Part shown: one piece after another, positions 1 through 9,511 of the stretch
How the letters are laid out: each line of letters begins with the position of its first letter
How positions within the stretch are numbered: position 1 is the first letter of the stretch
Assembly: GCF_017901135.1 (NCBI RefSeq)
Contig: NZ_CP072801.1
Span: forward strand, 124,001-188,000
Source: Thiothrix litoralis
GTDB lineage: Bacteria > Pseudomonadota > Gammaproteobacteria > Thiotrichales > Thiotrichaceae
DNA length: 64,000 nucleotides
Direction: 5' to 3'
Notes under the pieces: model-generated
The model's database searches: none
What the model was told of the DNA's origin: nothing
The model's input: the letters and a program-made list of their open reading frames with translations, nothing else
Position numbers and translations under genes: made by a program

Positions 1-2
1 AT

Positions 3-386
3 GATGAGCTGATCAATAATCAGGTGGAAAACTGGTCGTACAGCGATACCAATGTGCGCCTGAGAATCCCGGTGGGTGTGCATTACAATACCGATGTCAA
101 AAAAGCGATGGCCTTGTGTGTCGAGGCCGCTTTAGAAACCCCTCGGATACTCAAACATCCGGGGCCGGTTTGCCTGCTGAAAGGCTTCGGTGACAACTCG
201 GTGGACTTGGAACAACGTATTTGGGTCAGCGATCCCATGAATGGTTGTGCTAATGTTAAGAGTGCCGTGATGTTACGCATTTGGGAGAAATTCCACGAGC
301 ACGGCATCGAAATTCCTTACCCGCAGCGTGATTTGCATGTGCGTAGTGTGGATGAGGCGGTGGTGAAACAATTCGTGTCAAAATAA
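3..386 (+). CDS. MscS-family mechanosensitive channel, C-terminal part (5' end outside window)
   Basis: The reading frame is open from the first bases of the window (D-E-L-I-N-N-Q-V-E-N-W...), so the gene starts upstream; the GTG at 24 is internal. The remaining 127 or so residues match the cytoplasmic end of small-conductance mechanosensitive channels: the beta-domain stretch around NQVENWSYSD, the RIPVGVHYNTD strand and an alpha/beta C-terminal domain with an IWVSDP motif and a conserved IPYPQRDLH near the end. Such channels gate on membrane tension and release solutes under hypo-osmotic shock. The pore helices are not visible, so the subfamily cannot be named. Confidence 0.85.
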   Translation, partial: DELINNQVENWSYSDTNVRLRIPVGVHYNTDVKKAMALCVEAALETPRILKHPGPVCLLKGFGDNSVDLEQRIWVSDPMNGCANVKSAVMLRIWEKFHEHGIEIPYPQRDLHVRSVDEAVVKQFVSK

Positions 387-408
387 GTGAGGGATTAGCG
401 AGGTATCT

Positions 409-1530
409 ATGTACCATCCTGAACAACGATTGTTTGGTGGCTGGTTACTGGCATTTACGCTGGTTTTATTGTTGATGCTGCCTTTTCCCGTGGCGGCAGG
501 GGTAAGTGCCGTGAAAACCGTTGATGGCCTCAAGCAACCGTGGGGCATGGCGTTTCTGCCTGATGGTGAAATCCTCATCAGCGAACGTTCCGGCACTTTG
601 CGCCGCATCCACAACGGCAAGTTGCTGGCTGCACCCGTTAGCGGCTTGCCCGCCATTGAAGAACACGGGCAAGGCGGCTTGCTGGGTCTTGCCCTTCACC
701 CCCAGTTTGCTAAAAACCACTGGCTGTATGTTGCCTATGCTGGTAAGGGTAAAGGGGGTTACAGCACCCATTTGGCGCGTGGGCAGTATCAGGATGGCGC
801 ACTCACCCAGTGGCAAGTGCTGTTTGAAGCCACGCCAAAATCAGACCCAGGGCAGCATTTCGGTGGAAGGATTGTGTTTGATCGTGCCGGTTATGTCTAT
901 CTCAGTCTAGGCGACCGGGGAGAGCGTGATAGTGCGCAAGACCTTTCCAGCCATGCGGGCAGCGTGATTCGCCTGCATGATGATGGGCGGATTCCTGCCG
1001 ATAATCCTTTCGTTAATACACCCGGCGCGAAACCAGAAATCTACAGCTATGGCCACCGCAATATGCAGTGTATGGCGCTGCACCCCGTTAGTGGACAGGT
1101 CTGGACGTGTGAACATGGGCCGCAAGGTGGCGATGAGGTCAATATCGAAGGCGCCGGAGCCAACTACGGCTGGCCTGTCATTACTTACGGCGAGGAATAC
1201 GGTGGCGGTGCTGTCGGGAAAGGGGCAACGCAACAGGAGGGCATGGAACAGCCCGTACTTTACTGGAAGCCATCCATCGCGCCTTCCGGCATGGCTTTTT
1301 ATACGGGGGATAAATACCCTGCTTGGCGCGGTAATCTATTTGTTGGCGCACTCAAGTCTGAGCTGGTTTCCCGCGTGACACTGGATGGCAACCGCTACGT
1401 CAGTGAGGAGCGTTTGCTGGAAAATGCCATCGGGCGCATCCGTGATATTCAGCAAGCGCCGGATGGTTATTTGTATGTGTTAACCGATGAGGATGAGGGC
1501 GGCTTGTATCGACTGGAAGCGTCGGATTAG
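409..1530 (+). CDS. PQQ-dependent sugar dehydrogenase (soluble aldose dehydrogenase, YliI-like)
   Basis: 373 residues with an N-terminal signal peptide (hydrophobic stretch about residues 12-30 ending in VAAG), so periplasmic. The rest is a GSDH six-bladed propeller: the opening QPWGMAFLPDGEILISER, the GQGGLLGLALHP turn, GQHFGGRIVFD carrying the likely catalytic His, the YGHRNMQ motif and the CEHGPQGGDEVN segment that with ANYGWP lines the PQQ and calcium sites in this family. It would oxidise aldoses at the periplasmic face and pass electrons to the respiratory chain. The usual YGHRNPQG motif reads YGHRNMQC here, a small deviation near the active site. It stands alone between a channel and a transporter gene. 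Confidence 0.85.
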   Translation: MYHPEQRLFGGWLLAFTLVLLLMLPFPVAAGVSAVKTVDGLKQPWGMAFLPDGEILISERSGTLRRIHNGKLLAAPVSGLPAIEEHGQGGLLGLALHPQFAKNHWLYVAYAGKGKGGYSTHLARGQYQDGALTQWQVLFEATPKSDPGQHFGGRIVFDRAGYVYLSLGDRGERDSAQDLSSHAGSVIRLHDDGRIPADNPFVNTPGAKPEIYSYGHRNMQCMALHPVSGQVWTCEHGPQGGDEVNIEGAGANYGWPVITYGEEYGGGAVGKGATQQEGMEQPVLYWKPSIAPSGMAFYTGDKYPAWRGNLFVGALKSELVSRVTLDGNRYVSEERLLENAIGRIRDIQQAPDGYLYVLTDEDEGGLYRLEASD

Positions 1531-1610
1531 GAAATACAGCTCAGATGTTGCGGCGGGCGTAGGCAAGGGGTAATGTCTAAGCATTTTACCAGTCAAATGA
1601 GGAATGTCCT

Positions 1611-3434
1611 ATGCTCGACAACCATACCCTTGCAGTGCTCATTCTGACGGTGGTGGCGTTGTTCCTGTTCAGTCGCGAACGTATCCCGCTGGCAACGTCC
1701 TGTTTGCTGATCCTTGCTGCGTTGGCGGTGGGCTTTGCGTTATTTCCTTACCAAGGCTCTGACGGCGTGGTGGAACCCGTCGATTTTTTCTACGGTTTCG
1801 GGCATGAGGCGCTGATCGCGGTGTGCGCCTTGATGGTGGCGGGGCAAGGGCTGGTACGTACCGGGGCGCTCGAACCGGTTGGCTATATGCTTGCCAAACT
1901 TTGGGGCAAGCACCCGATGCTTTCCCTGTTGGCAACCCTGATCATTTCAGCGGTGTTGAGCGCTTTCATCAATAACACGCCGATTGTGGTATTGCTGATC
2001 CCCATCTTGATTAACGTGGCAGCGCGTACCAAAAGTTCGGCTTCCGGCATCCTCATGCCCATGGGGTTTGCGACCTTGCTGGGTGGCATGGGCACGACGA
2101 TTGGCACGTCCACCAACTTGTTGGTGGTGAGCGTGGCGGCGGAAATGGGCGTGACCAAGTTTGAAATGTTTGATTTTGTCCTGCCCGCCGCGATTGCGGG
2201 AAGCATTGGTATGGCTTTTCTGTGGCTGATTGCCCCGCGTATGTTACCCAAGCAGCCTGCCACAGCCAACAATGCTATCAACCGTGTTTTCACTGCCCAC
2301 CTGCATATTCCTGCTGGCAGTTTTGCCGATGGCAAGCGAGTGCAGGAAGTCATCGAAAAAACCGACGGTGAACTTAAGATCATTACGATTCGCCGCAGTG
2401 CCAAGGAAGGTTTAAAACCCCTGCCCGACACAGTATTGAGTGCCAATGACCGCCTGCTGGTGCATGACACCCCGGATAAACTGAAACAGTTTGAGCAAGT
2501 GCTGGGGGTCATTCTGCACCCTGATGACCCGGATTTTGACGGGCATGAACACCTCAATAATGGCAAACAACAACTCGCTGAAATCCTCATTCACCAACGT
2601 TCGCCTTTGTTGGGGCAAAGTCTGCAATCGGTAGATTTCGTTAGCAGGTATCATCTGGTAGCACTCGGTGTGCATCGCGAGGGTCACCACCAGATCAAAG
2701 CCTTGCCAAATGGTCTGGGTAATTTGACCCTGCAACTGGGCGATATTTTGCTGGTGCAAAGTGCCAGCGAACGCATCAATGCCCTTTCGCTGATGGAAGA
2801 TTTTTTCGTACTGGAAGGCACGACTGACCTGCCGTATTCCAAAAAAATCCCGCTAGCACTGCTGATCATGTTCGGCATTATCCTGCTGGCAGCGTTTAAA
2901 ATTCTGCCGATTGCGATTAGTGCGATTGCCGGGGTCTTGCTGATGATCCTCACCCGCTGCATTGATTGGGGGGATGTTATCCGTGGCTTGAATTTGCCGG
3001 TCATTATGATTGTGGCTTCCAGTCTTGCGCTGGGGCATGCCTTGACGGTGACGGGGGGCAGTGAGTTTCTGGCGGGGCAATTCCTGCATCTGGCAGCGGG
3101 AGCGCCGCCTGCGATGATTCTGAGTGGTTTGATGTTGTTGATGGCGATTCTGACCAATGTGGTTTCCAATAATGCCGCAGCGGTCATCGGTACGCCGATT
3201 GCCATCAGTATTGCCCATTCGCTGCAATTAAGCCCGGAACCGTTTGTGATTGCAGTGCTGTTTGGTGCAAACATGAGCTACATGACGCCAATGGCCTACA
3301 AAACCAATCTGCTGATCATGGCGGCGGGCAATTACAAGTTCATGGATTTTGTGCGTGTCGGTCTGCCGCTAACCATCATTATGTGGTTGGCGTACAGTGT
3401 GTTATTGCCGATGTTTTATTACTTGCCACACTAG
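1611..3434 (+). CDS. SLC13/ArsB-NhaD superfamily transporter with two RCK_C (TrkA-C) domains
   Basis: 607 residues. Hydrophobic segments flank a central soluble region at about residues 210-400 that contains two TrkA-C-like modules (around LPAGSFADGKRVQEVI and RSPLLGQSLQSVDF). The membrane half has the FINNTPIVVLLIPI and GTTIGTSTNLLVVS re-entrant loops typical of the DASS/SLC13 group, and the C-terminal half repeats the fold (NVVSNNAAAVIGTP, MTPMAYKTNLLI). This architecture belongs to sodium-coupled anion carriers (dicarboxylate, sulfate or similar) at the inner membrane. Substrate cannot be read from sequence. A purine-rich AATGAGGAATG lies just before the ATG. Confidence 0.85.
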   Translation: MLDNHTLAVLILTVVALFLFSRERIPLATSCLLILAALAVGFALFPYQGSDGVVEPVDFFYGFGHEALIAVCALMVAGQGLVRTGALEPVGYMLAKLWGKHPMLSLLATLIISAVLSAFINNTPIVVLLIPILINVAARTKSSASGILMPMGFATLLGGMGTTIGTSTNLLVVSVAAEMGVTKFEMFDFVLPAAIAGSIGMAFLWLIAPRMLPKQPATANNAINRVFTAHLHIPAGSFADGKRVQEVIEKTDGELKIITIRRSAKEGLKPLPDTVLSANDRLLVHDTPDKLKQFEQVLGVILHPDDPDFDGHEHLNNGKQQLAEILIHQRSPLLGQSLQSVDFVSRYHLVALGVHREGHHQIKALPNGLGNLTLQLGDILLVQSASERINALSLMEDFFVLEGTTDLPYSKKIPLALLIMFGIILLAAFKILPIAISAIAGVLLMILTRCIDWGDVIRGLNLPVIMIVASSLALGHALTVTGGSEFLAGQFLHLAAGAPPAMILSGLMLLMAILTNVVSNNAAAVIGTPIAISIAHSLQLSPEPFVIAVLFGANMSYMTPMAYKTNLLIMAAGNYKFMDFVRVGLPLTIIMWLAYSVLLPMFYYLPH

Positions 3435-3488
3435 ACAATCACCCGTTCAGTCAGCAAGCGCAATCCCGACGGGTGACGGAATATATTT

Positions 3489-4214
3489 ATGCCGCATCTC
3501 ATCGACAAAACGCTCCCTGCTTTCAGGACACAAGGTGTCACCAAAGTCTACGGCACGGGCGCGTCAACCGTACACGCCCTGCGCGGGGTGGATGTTGACA
3601 TCCCCGCCGGTGAACTGGTGGTGCTGTTAGGCGCATCCGGCAGTGGCAAATCCACCTTGCTGAATATCCTCGGCGGGCTTGATCGCGCTACGGATGGTGT
3701 GGTGCATTTCTTTGCGGATGACCTGACCGCGATGAGTGATCGCGAGCTTACCCTGTACCGCCGCCACCACGTTGGCTTCGTGTTCCAGTTTTACAACCTA
3801 ATGCCCAGCCTGACGGCTTATGAAAATGTCGAGCTGGTCACTGAAATTGCCGATAACCCACTGGAGCCAGCCGAGGCGCTGGCGCTGGTCGGGCTGGAGC
3901 AGCGGCTGGATCACTTCCCCGCGCAAATGTCCGGCGGTGAACAACAGCGTGTTGCCATTGCCCGTGCCATTGCCAAACGCCCGACCATCCTGTTTTGCGA
4001 CGAACCAACCGGGGCGCTGGACAGCCACACAGGCCGCGCCGTGTTGCGCGTGTTGCAGGATGTGAACCGCGAACTGGGCACGACTGTGTTGATCATTACC
4101 CACGCCGCCGCTACCGCCAAGATGGCCGACCGGGTGATCGACTTTGCCGATGGCGGTATCCGCGAAGTGGTGGTGAACACCACCAAACTGTCAGCGGAGG
4201 ACATCCAATGGTAA
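3489..4214 (+). CDS. ABC transporter ATP-binding protein, LolD/MacB type
   Basis: 241 residues with all ABC motifs in order: Walker [10 protein letters not shown] near residue 49, Q-loop [19 protein letters not shown], signature [15 protein letters not shown], Walker [14 protein letters not shown] and the H-loop IITHAA. The Q-loop sequence and short linker place it with LolD/MacB/FtsE-type ATPases that drive FtsX-fold permeases. The permease gene follows 19 bp downstream and an adaptor gene after that, so it is the motor of one tripartite exporter. Earlier in-frame starts were not needed; the ATG at 3489 gives a normal N terminus. Confidence 0.92.
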   Translation: MPHLIDKTLPAFRTQGVTKVYGTGASTVHALRGVDVDIPAGELVVLLGASGSGKSTLLNILGGLDRATDGVVHFFADDLTAMSDRELTLYRRHHVGFVFQFYNLMPSLTAYENVELVTEIADNPLEPAEALALVGLEQRLDHFPAQMSGGEQQRVAIARAIAKRPTILFCDEPTGALDSHTGRAVLRVLQDVNRELGTTVLIITHAAATAKMADRVIDFADGGIREVVVNTTKLSAEDIQW

Positions 4215-4233
4215 GGCAGGCAGGGGCAAACCC

Positions 4234-6597
4234 ATGACACCGCTTGACCACAAGCTGCTGCGTGACTTGTGGCGGGTAAAAGGCCAAGCCATCGCGATTG
4301 CAGTGGTCATCGCCCTCGGCGTGTTGATGCTGGTGATGATGGATGGCTTGATCAATTCACTGACAGAAACCAAGCGCACCTATTACGAGCGTTACCGTTT
4401 TGCTGAAGTGTTCGCGCCGGTCAAACGTGCGCCTGAACACCTGCTGGACAATATCGCCAAAATTCCCGGTGTGGCCGCCGTGGCAGGGCGCATCAATGCC
4501 GGGGCGCTGATCAATTTGCCCGGCATTGCCGTGCCGGTGCGGGCGCAAGCGGTGTCACTGCCCGACTTTGCACCACCGCGTCTGAATGACCTTTACCTCT
4601 CGGCGGGGCGGCGTCTTGACCCCGCCCGTCCTGATGAAATCCTCTTGCTGGAAGGCTTTGCCAAGGTGCATGGTCTGTCGCCCGGTGACAAACTTTCCGC
4701 CACCATGAGCGGGGCAAAGCGTACCTTTCAGATTGTCGGGCTGGCGCAAGCCCCGGAGTTCCTGTATTCCACCCCGCCGGGGGAGTTGATGCCGGATGAT
4801 GCCCGCTTTGCGGTGATCTGGATGGGCGAACACTCGCTGGCGGCGGCCTACGATCTGAAGGGCGCGTTTAATGAGGCGCTGCTGACCCTGACGCGGGATG
4901 CCCGCTTGCCTGAGGTGCTGGATCAGCTTGATCGGATGCTGGCGAGTTATGGCGGTCTCGGTGCGTATGGGGTGGATGACCATTTTTCCGACCGCTTTGT
5001 GAGTGAGGAAATCAAGGGTTTGGCGATGTCGAGCAAAGGCGTGCCACCGATATTTCTGGGGGTGGCGGCTTTCCTGTTGTACATCGTCATTTCGCGGATG
5101 GTGGAATCCGAGCGCGAGCAAATCGGCTTGCTTAAGGCATTCGGCTATTCCAGCGGGGAAGTGGGGGCGCATTATTTCAAGTTTATTATGGCGATTGCTA
5201 TCAGCGGGGCATTGTTGGGTTGCCTGCTGGGGGTGCTGGCGGGCAGGAGCCTTAGCAGCGTTTATCAGGAATATTACAAGTTTCCGTTTCTGGTGTTTCA
5301 GGTTGACCCGGCGGCTTTCCTGACGGGGGTTGCCGTCAGTGTGCTGGCGGCATCGGTTGGTGGGGTGTTTGTGTTGCGCAAGGTGTTTGCGCTGACACCA
5401 GCGACGGCGATGCGCCCACCTGCACCAGCGGATTACAGCCGTTCCGTGGGGATCGGCAAAACCCTCAAGGCAGTGCTTGACCAGCCCAGCCGCATTGTGG
5501 TGCGCGGGCTGATCCGCCAGCCGGGGCGGGCATTGGCGGCGGTGGTGGGGATTAGCGCGGGGATGGCGTTGTCCGTCGCCATGATCAGCCTGATGAGTGG
5601 TTTTGACCGGGTATTGGACATGAATTTCGGGGTGATTGAGCGCAGTGATGTCACCGTCAGTTTTGTCGAGCCGCTGCTGGACAAGACTGTGTATGAATTG
5701 CAGCGCATGGAAGGGGTGATTGAAGTGGAACCGTTCCGCAGTATTTCCGCCACCTTGCGCCATGGCCTGTACACCTATCGTGGCGGCATCAGAGGGCTGG
5801 TGGCGGAACCGCGTCTCAACCGGGCGGTGGATGACCAGATGCAGGCCATTTACGTGCGTGCAGACGGCATTATTCTGGCGAAATCGCTGGCAGACATCCT
5901 GCATATCCAGCCCGGTGAAACGCTGACCGTCGAGGTGCGCGAAGGCCGCAGGCCAGTGCTGCAAGTACCCGTGGTCGGTGTTGCCCAAGCCTTGCTGGGT
6001 GCGCCGACTTACATGCAGATTGGCACACTGAATCAGGCGCTCAAGGAACAGAACCGCGTATCCGGCGCTTATTTGCGTATCGACAGCGCCCGCAGTGCTG
6101 CCATTTACCACAAGCTTAAGGACATGCCCGCTGTAGCAGGCGTTAGCTTACGGGAAGAATCACGCGCGGCTTTCAAGAAAGTGATGGATACCGGCGCGGG
6201 AGCGATCCGCTATGTCATGGCTGCGATTGCGGGGATCATTACCTTCGGCATTGTCTACAACAGCGCCCGCATCACCTTTGCGGAACGTTCCCGTGACCTT
6301 GCCAGCTTGCGGGTTATTGGCCTGACCACGGGGGAAACCGGGTTCATCCTGCTGGGTGAGCTGGGCATTATTACCCTGCTGGCACTGCCGCTTGGCTCGC
6401 TGCTGGGGTATTACCTGTCGATGGCGGTATCGGTCGCCTTCAGTACCGATCTTTACAGTATCCCGGCGATCTTCGTGCCGGAAAGTTATGGCGTCGCCGC
6501 ACTCGCCGTGCTGGGCGCATCAGCCATTTCCGGGTGGCTGGTCAAACGCGATGTGGACAGGCTCGATCTGGTATCCGCACTCAAAACACGGGAGTAA
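4234..6597 (+). CDS. ABC transporter permease with two FtsX domains
   Basis: 787 residues. One TM helix at about residues 15-38 is followed by a periplasmic domain, three TM helices (about 275-400) carrying the first FtsX module with the SEREQIGLLKAFGYSSGEV motif, then a second copy: TM helix, periplasmic domain and a final TM bundle with SRDLASLRVIGLTTGE. This duplicated layout is that of exporter permeases that move lipids, peptides or siderophores without a channel across the inner membrane. It lies between its ATPase and adaptor genes. The substrate is unknown; no neighbouring biosynthetic gene hints at it. Confidence 0.9.
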   Translation: MTPLDHKLLRDLWRVKGQAIAIAVVIALGVLMLVMMDGLINSLTETKRTYYERYRFAEVFAPVKRAPEHLLDNIAKIPGVAAVAGRINAGALINLPGIAVPVRAQAVSLPDFAPPRLNDLYLSAGRRLDPARPDEILLLEGFAKVHGLSPGDKLSATMSGAKRTFQIVGLAQAPEFLYSTPPGELMPDDARFAVIWMGEHSLAAAYDLKGAFNEALLTLTRDARLPEVLDQLDRMLASYGGLGAYGVDDHFSDRFVSEEIKGLAMSSKGVPPIFLGVAAFLLYIVISRMVESEREQIGLLKAFGYSSGEVGAHYFKFIMAIAISGALLGCLLGVLAGRSLSSVYQEYYKFPFLVFQVDPAAFLTGVAVSVLAASVGGVFVLRKVFALTPATAMRPPAPADYSRSVGIGKTLKAVLDQPSRIVVRGLIRQPGRALAAVVGISAGMALSVAMISLMSGFDRVLDMNFGVIERSDVTVSFVEPLLDKTVYELQRMEGVIEVEPFRSISATLRHGLYTYRGGIRGLVAEPRLNRAVDDQMQAIYVRADGIILAKSLADILHIQPGETLTVEVREGRRPVLQVPVVGVAQALLGAPTYMQIGTLNQALKEQNRVSGAYLRIDSARSAAIYHKLKDMPAVAGVSLREESRAAFKKVMDTGAGAIRYVMAAIAGIITFGIVYNSARITFAERSRDLASLRVIGLTTGETGFILLGELGIITLLALPLGSLLGYYLSMAVSVAFSTDLYSIPAIFVPESYGVAALAVLGASAISGWLVKRDVDRLDLVSALKTRE

Positions 6598-6602
6598 ACC
6601 GT

Positions 6603-7835
6603 ATGGCAAACAAGAAAAAATCACGCACATGGATGATATTGGGGACGGGCATTTTGCTGGCAGTAGCCCTGACCTACGCTTTCTGGCCGCGCCCGGTGCT
6701 GGTGGATATGGGGCAAGCTACCCAGGCCAACATGGTCGTGACCATTGATGAAGAAGCCAAAACGCAGGTGAGTGATACTTACGTACTGTCAGCCCCGATT
6801 GCCGGGCAATTGTTGCGCGTCGATGTGGAACCGGGCGATACCGTGGAAGGTGGGCAGACAACCGTTGCCCGCATGTTGCCGGTTAACCCGGCGGCGCTCG
6901 ACATCCGCACCCGCCAGCAAGGGTTAGCTGCCATCAACTCGGCAGAAGCCGCGCTGCGCATGGCGCGTGCCGACCTCAACAAAGCCCGTGCCAATCAGGA
7001 TTTGGCGGATACGGAACGGGAACGTACCAGCACGCTCTACGCCCGCCGCCTGATTGCCAAGGCCGCTTTCGACCAAGCCAACAATGCCGCCCGCGCCGCC
7101 GGAGCAAGCGCCGACATGAGCAAGGCTGCCATTGCAATGCGCGAAGCTGACCTCGCCAATGCCCGCGCCCAACTGATCGGTTTTGATGACAAAAGCACTC
7201 CGGCTACCAGCAAACAGCCCGACCAGCACGCGATTCCGCTGAAAGCGCCGGTTTCCGGGCGGATACTGCAAGTCATGCAACGCAGTGCCACCACCCTTAC
7301 TGCCGGTACGCCCATTCTGGAAATCGGTGATGTCACCAACGATCTGGAAGTATTGGTGGAATTGCTTTCCACCGATGCCGTCAAGGTCGCGGTGGGCAAC
7401 CGTGTCCTGATCGACAACTGGGGTGGGGCTTATCCCCTTAACGGCATTGTCGAACGGGTGGAACCGTGGGGTTTTACCAAGGTTTCTGCGCTGGGGGTTG
7501 ACGAGCAGCGTGTTAATGCCATCATCCAGTTTACTGACCCGGTGGAACGGCGTGCCAGCCTTGGCCACGGCTTCCGGGTGGAAGCACAAATTGTGGTGTG
7601 GGAAGCCAAGGATGCGCTCACCGTGCCATCCAGTGCGCTGTTCCGCGATGCAGGCGGCTGGGCAGTGTTTACGGTCGATGCCGGAGTCGCGCACCTGAAA
7701 ATGGTCAAGGTTGGGCAGAATAACGGGAGTCAGGCGCAAATTACCGAAGGGGTGAACGCGGGCGATAGCGTGATTCTGTATCCCGGCTCTGGCTTGGTTG
7801 AGGGGATGCAGGTCGCACAGCGGGTTTCGGGTTAA
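6603..7835 (+). CDS. Periplasmic adaptor (HlyD/MacA-type membrane fusion protein)
   Basis: 410 residues from the ATG at 6603, five bases after the permease stop; a longer in-frame reading inside the permease gene is ignored. An N-terminal TM anchor (about residues 9-27, ending FWPRP) precedes a lipoyl half-motif (SAPIAGQLLRVDVEPGDTV), an alpha-helical hairpin rich in Ala and Arg (about 90-190), the second lipoyl half (PLKAPVSGRILQVMQ) and beta-barrel domains. It would link the FtsX permease to an outer-membrane channel, making the three genes a MacAB- or DevBCA-like exporter. No TolC-type gene is adjacent. Confidence 0.9.
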   Translation: MANKKKSRTWMILGTGILLAVALTYAFWPRPVLVDMGQATQANMVVTIDEEAKTQVSDTYVLSAPIAGQLLRVDVEPGDTVEGGQTTVARMLPVNPAALDIRTRQQGLAAINSAEAALRMARADLNKARANQDLADTERERTSTLYARRLIAKAAFDQANNAARAAGASADMSKAAIAMREADLANARAQLIGFDDKSTPATSKQPDQHAIPLKAPVSGRILQVMQRSATTLTAGTPILEIGDVTNDLEVLVELLSTDAVKVAVGNRVLIDNWGGAYPLNGIVERVEPWGFTKVSALGVDEQRVNAIIQFTDPVERRASLGHGFRVEAQIVVWEAKDALTVPSSALFRDAGGWAVFTVDAGVAHLKMVKVGQNNGSQAQITEGVNAGDSVILYPGSGLVEGMQVAQRVSG

Positions 7836-7941
7836 GAGTGAAAGAGGGCGTATGCTGGTTTGCCGGGGACTTGATCACGATTTTGGCGCCGCCACCCTGA
7901 TTTTCTTTAGCCGTACCAATTCGCGTACTCTGCTGGCAATT

Positions 7942-8567
7942 TCAACCTTGGATTGCCGCAGCAATTTTATTTCGGATACGGTCAACATCCGGGGTGTTGA
8001 ACAGGTAACGTGCTTCAGACTCTGTAAGGCAGTCAAATCCGAAGCCGAACTGTTGTTCCCACCAGTGTTCAAATTCATTGCCATGTTTTTGCCTCAAATG
8101 CTCGTGTGTTTGTGATGTTAAAGCTATGTTTGCCGAGTGGGGCTTTCCTGTCAAGACGATTGCCCCCAATAGCAATTTCCGGCGGAGACTTCCCCATCAA
8201 ATGCTGCTTGCCGTGCCAGACGGGAAAAACCATCAGCCCCAGTGTGGGCAACGATATTGGTTTGGATAATACCGCTGTCAGTAGGCCAACCCAACTGTTG
8301 AGCCAGCATATCAGCTAATGCCTCGGGGATGGCATTCACACCTGCGCCTTCGACAGCGTGTGCGGAGACCAGAATAGGCTTTTGTTCGCCAAAGGCTAGC
8401 GCTAATTGCCCGACTGTGACTGGGTTTAACAAGGCATCCACCAATAGGTAGGCAGAGTCAGGGTCGCCGGATTTGGCAGCAAGGTAAGTGGGATGTTGTT
8501 TGACTGCTGACTCATTGGCATGAATCCAGACAGCAGGAAATGCATTCCACGGATAACGAACTGTCAT
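7942..8567 (-). pseudogene. Decayed phosphoribosyltransferase-like gene, PRPP-loop region deleted
   Basis: Two reading frames abut. The first (start ATG at 8567, with GAGG six bases upstream; in frame down to 8151) reads a PRTase-like N-terminal part ending SRLARQAAFDGEV. The second frame (about 8175 down to 7942) continues with LLGAIVLTGKPHSANIAL and a conserved tail FGFDCLTESEARYLFNTP. In the intact family, as I recall it, the two parts are joined by the acidic PRPP-binding stretch (a VDDFVGQGGT-like loop), and that piece is missing together with a frameshift. Neither fragment could bind PRPP. An insertion element lies just upstream, suggesting a decaying accessory region. Confidence 0.7.
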
Positions 8568-8641
8568 CAAAAACCTCAAAAAAGGGGAGTGAACCTTATG
8601 TACTGGAAGGTCTTGATTATAGCAAGCCCCCTCTTTATTAC

Positions 8642-9398
8642 CAATATTCGCGTAAAGCCCCGTCCTTCAGGTCGGGGATATAAGCGTCTTTAGCTAACCT
8701 ATCCGTTGGTGGCGTATCTCCGACCTTTCATGCCATTTCCCCGTTGTCACTCACACCTAAACGGGTCATCATCGGCTGATGATTGCCCCCACAACATCCC
8801 TCAAAACACTATCGGTCAGAATCCGCGACAAACACGCGGCGATTCTGTCGCGCATGGCATTTGAGGCGAATCAGGACTGGAATGCAGCCAATGCGGAAAC
8901 CGCTGAGTGGTGTTCTATTCCCGTGCCGGGCGTAGGTTGGATACGTCACAACATCAGCGCGTTCGACTTGCAAAAGCAGCTCAAAGGCATCAAGCAAGAA
9001 CGTGGCTTCATCATCCACTCCACCACCGTTCAGGAAGTGGTTGCCATCGTTGTCGGCAACGTCAGCAGTTCCGCCTTAGCCAAAACCACGATGGCAAAAA
9101 GTGTCTTGGATGCAGGCTGGTTCATGTTGAAAACTCAACTGAAATACAAAGCGATCGCGCGGTCAGTGGTGTTTGAGGAAGTCGACGAAGCGTACACTAC
9201 CCAAGCCTGGTCGTGTTGCGGCAGTCTTTCCGCCAGCAGCCCGAAAGGTAGAGCAGGACTTGGAATAAGAGAATGGATGTGTGCCGAGTGTGGCACGCTG
9301 CACGACAGAGATGTCAATGCAGCTCGGAACATTCTCGCGGCTGGGCATAGCCGTCTCGCAGGAGGAATCCTCGTTCTTTAGGGCGGGGAGGATGTCAA
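8642..9398 (+). mobile_element. IS605/IS1341-type element with internally deleted tnpB
   Basis: The left part has a small imperfect hairpin at 8658-8677 (CCCCG...CGGGG) and the right part another at 9368-9392 (TCCTC...GAGGA), ending GATGTCAA, the look of subterminal hairpins of IS200/IS605-group elements, which are excised as single strands and lack terminal inverted repeats. A TTAC tetranucleotide at 8638-8641 would be a typical left cleavage site; the exact left boundary is inferred. There is no tnpA, so the element could move only with help in trans. The only cargo is a shortened TnpB gene. Confidence 0.7.
8779..9381 (+). pseudogene. Truncated TnpB-like protein (IS1341 type), RuvC-I missing
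   Basis: 200 residues, against roughly 350-400 for full TnpB. Residues 1-82 match the N-terminal region (LKTLSVRIRDKHA, GVGWIRHNISAFDLQKQLKG); the text then jumps at about residue 85 to the C-terminal region IVVGNVSSSALAK, the RuvC-II Glu in VVFEEVDEAYTTQ, a zinc-finger remnant and RuvC-III DRDVNAARNI. The middle, including the first catalytic Asp, is gone in frame. The first zinc Cys is Trp (TQAWSCCGS). It cannot be an active nuclease. It is called a remnant, but the frame is still open, so a nuclease-dead DNA-binding role is possible. Confidence 0.75.
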
Positions 9399-9468
9399 CC
9401 GGCAATCCTGTAAATTTTTGTAAAAATCAATGAGCGTACCCTTGGTTTTTTATAGCATCACTTTGGAT

Positions 9469-9504
9469 GTTTAGTCTTGACAAAACAAAGTAAACACCTA
9501 TACT
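9469..9504 (+). promoter_or_regulatory. Sigma-70 promoter with overlapping inverted repeat before the GbsR/MarR gene
   Basis: A -35 TTGACA at 9477-9482 and a -10 TATACT at 9499-9504 are 16 bp apart, a near-consensus promoter. Inverted arms TGTTTAGT (9469-9476) and AGTAAACA (9489-9496) surround and enter it, so a bound repressor would block polymerase. The -10 ends seven bases before the ATG at 9512, so the transcript would start at or next to the start codon and be nearly leaderless. Confidence 0.7.
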
Positions 9505-9511
9505 AACAGCC

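Noticed and set aside
4555-6111. Long minus-strand open frame (518 residues) opposite the FtsX permease gene
   Set aside because: It is rich in His, Gln and Arg, typical of an antisense reading of GC-biased coding DNA, and has no recognisable motif; the plus-strand permease is clear.
6924-7739. 271-residue minus-strand frame opposite the HlyD-type adaptor
   Set aside because: Antisense shadow with irregular composition; the adaptor frame shows all domains.
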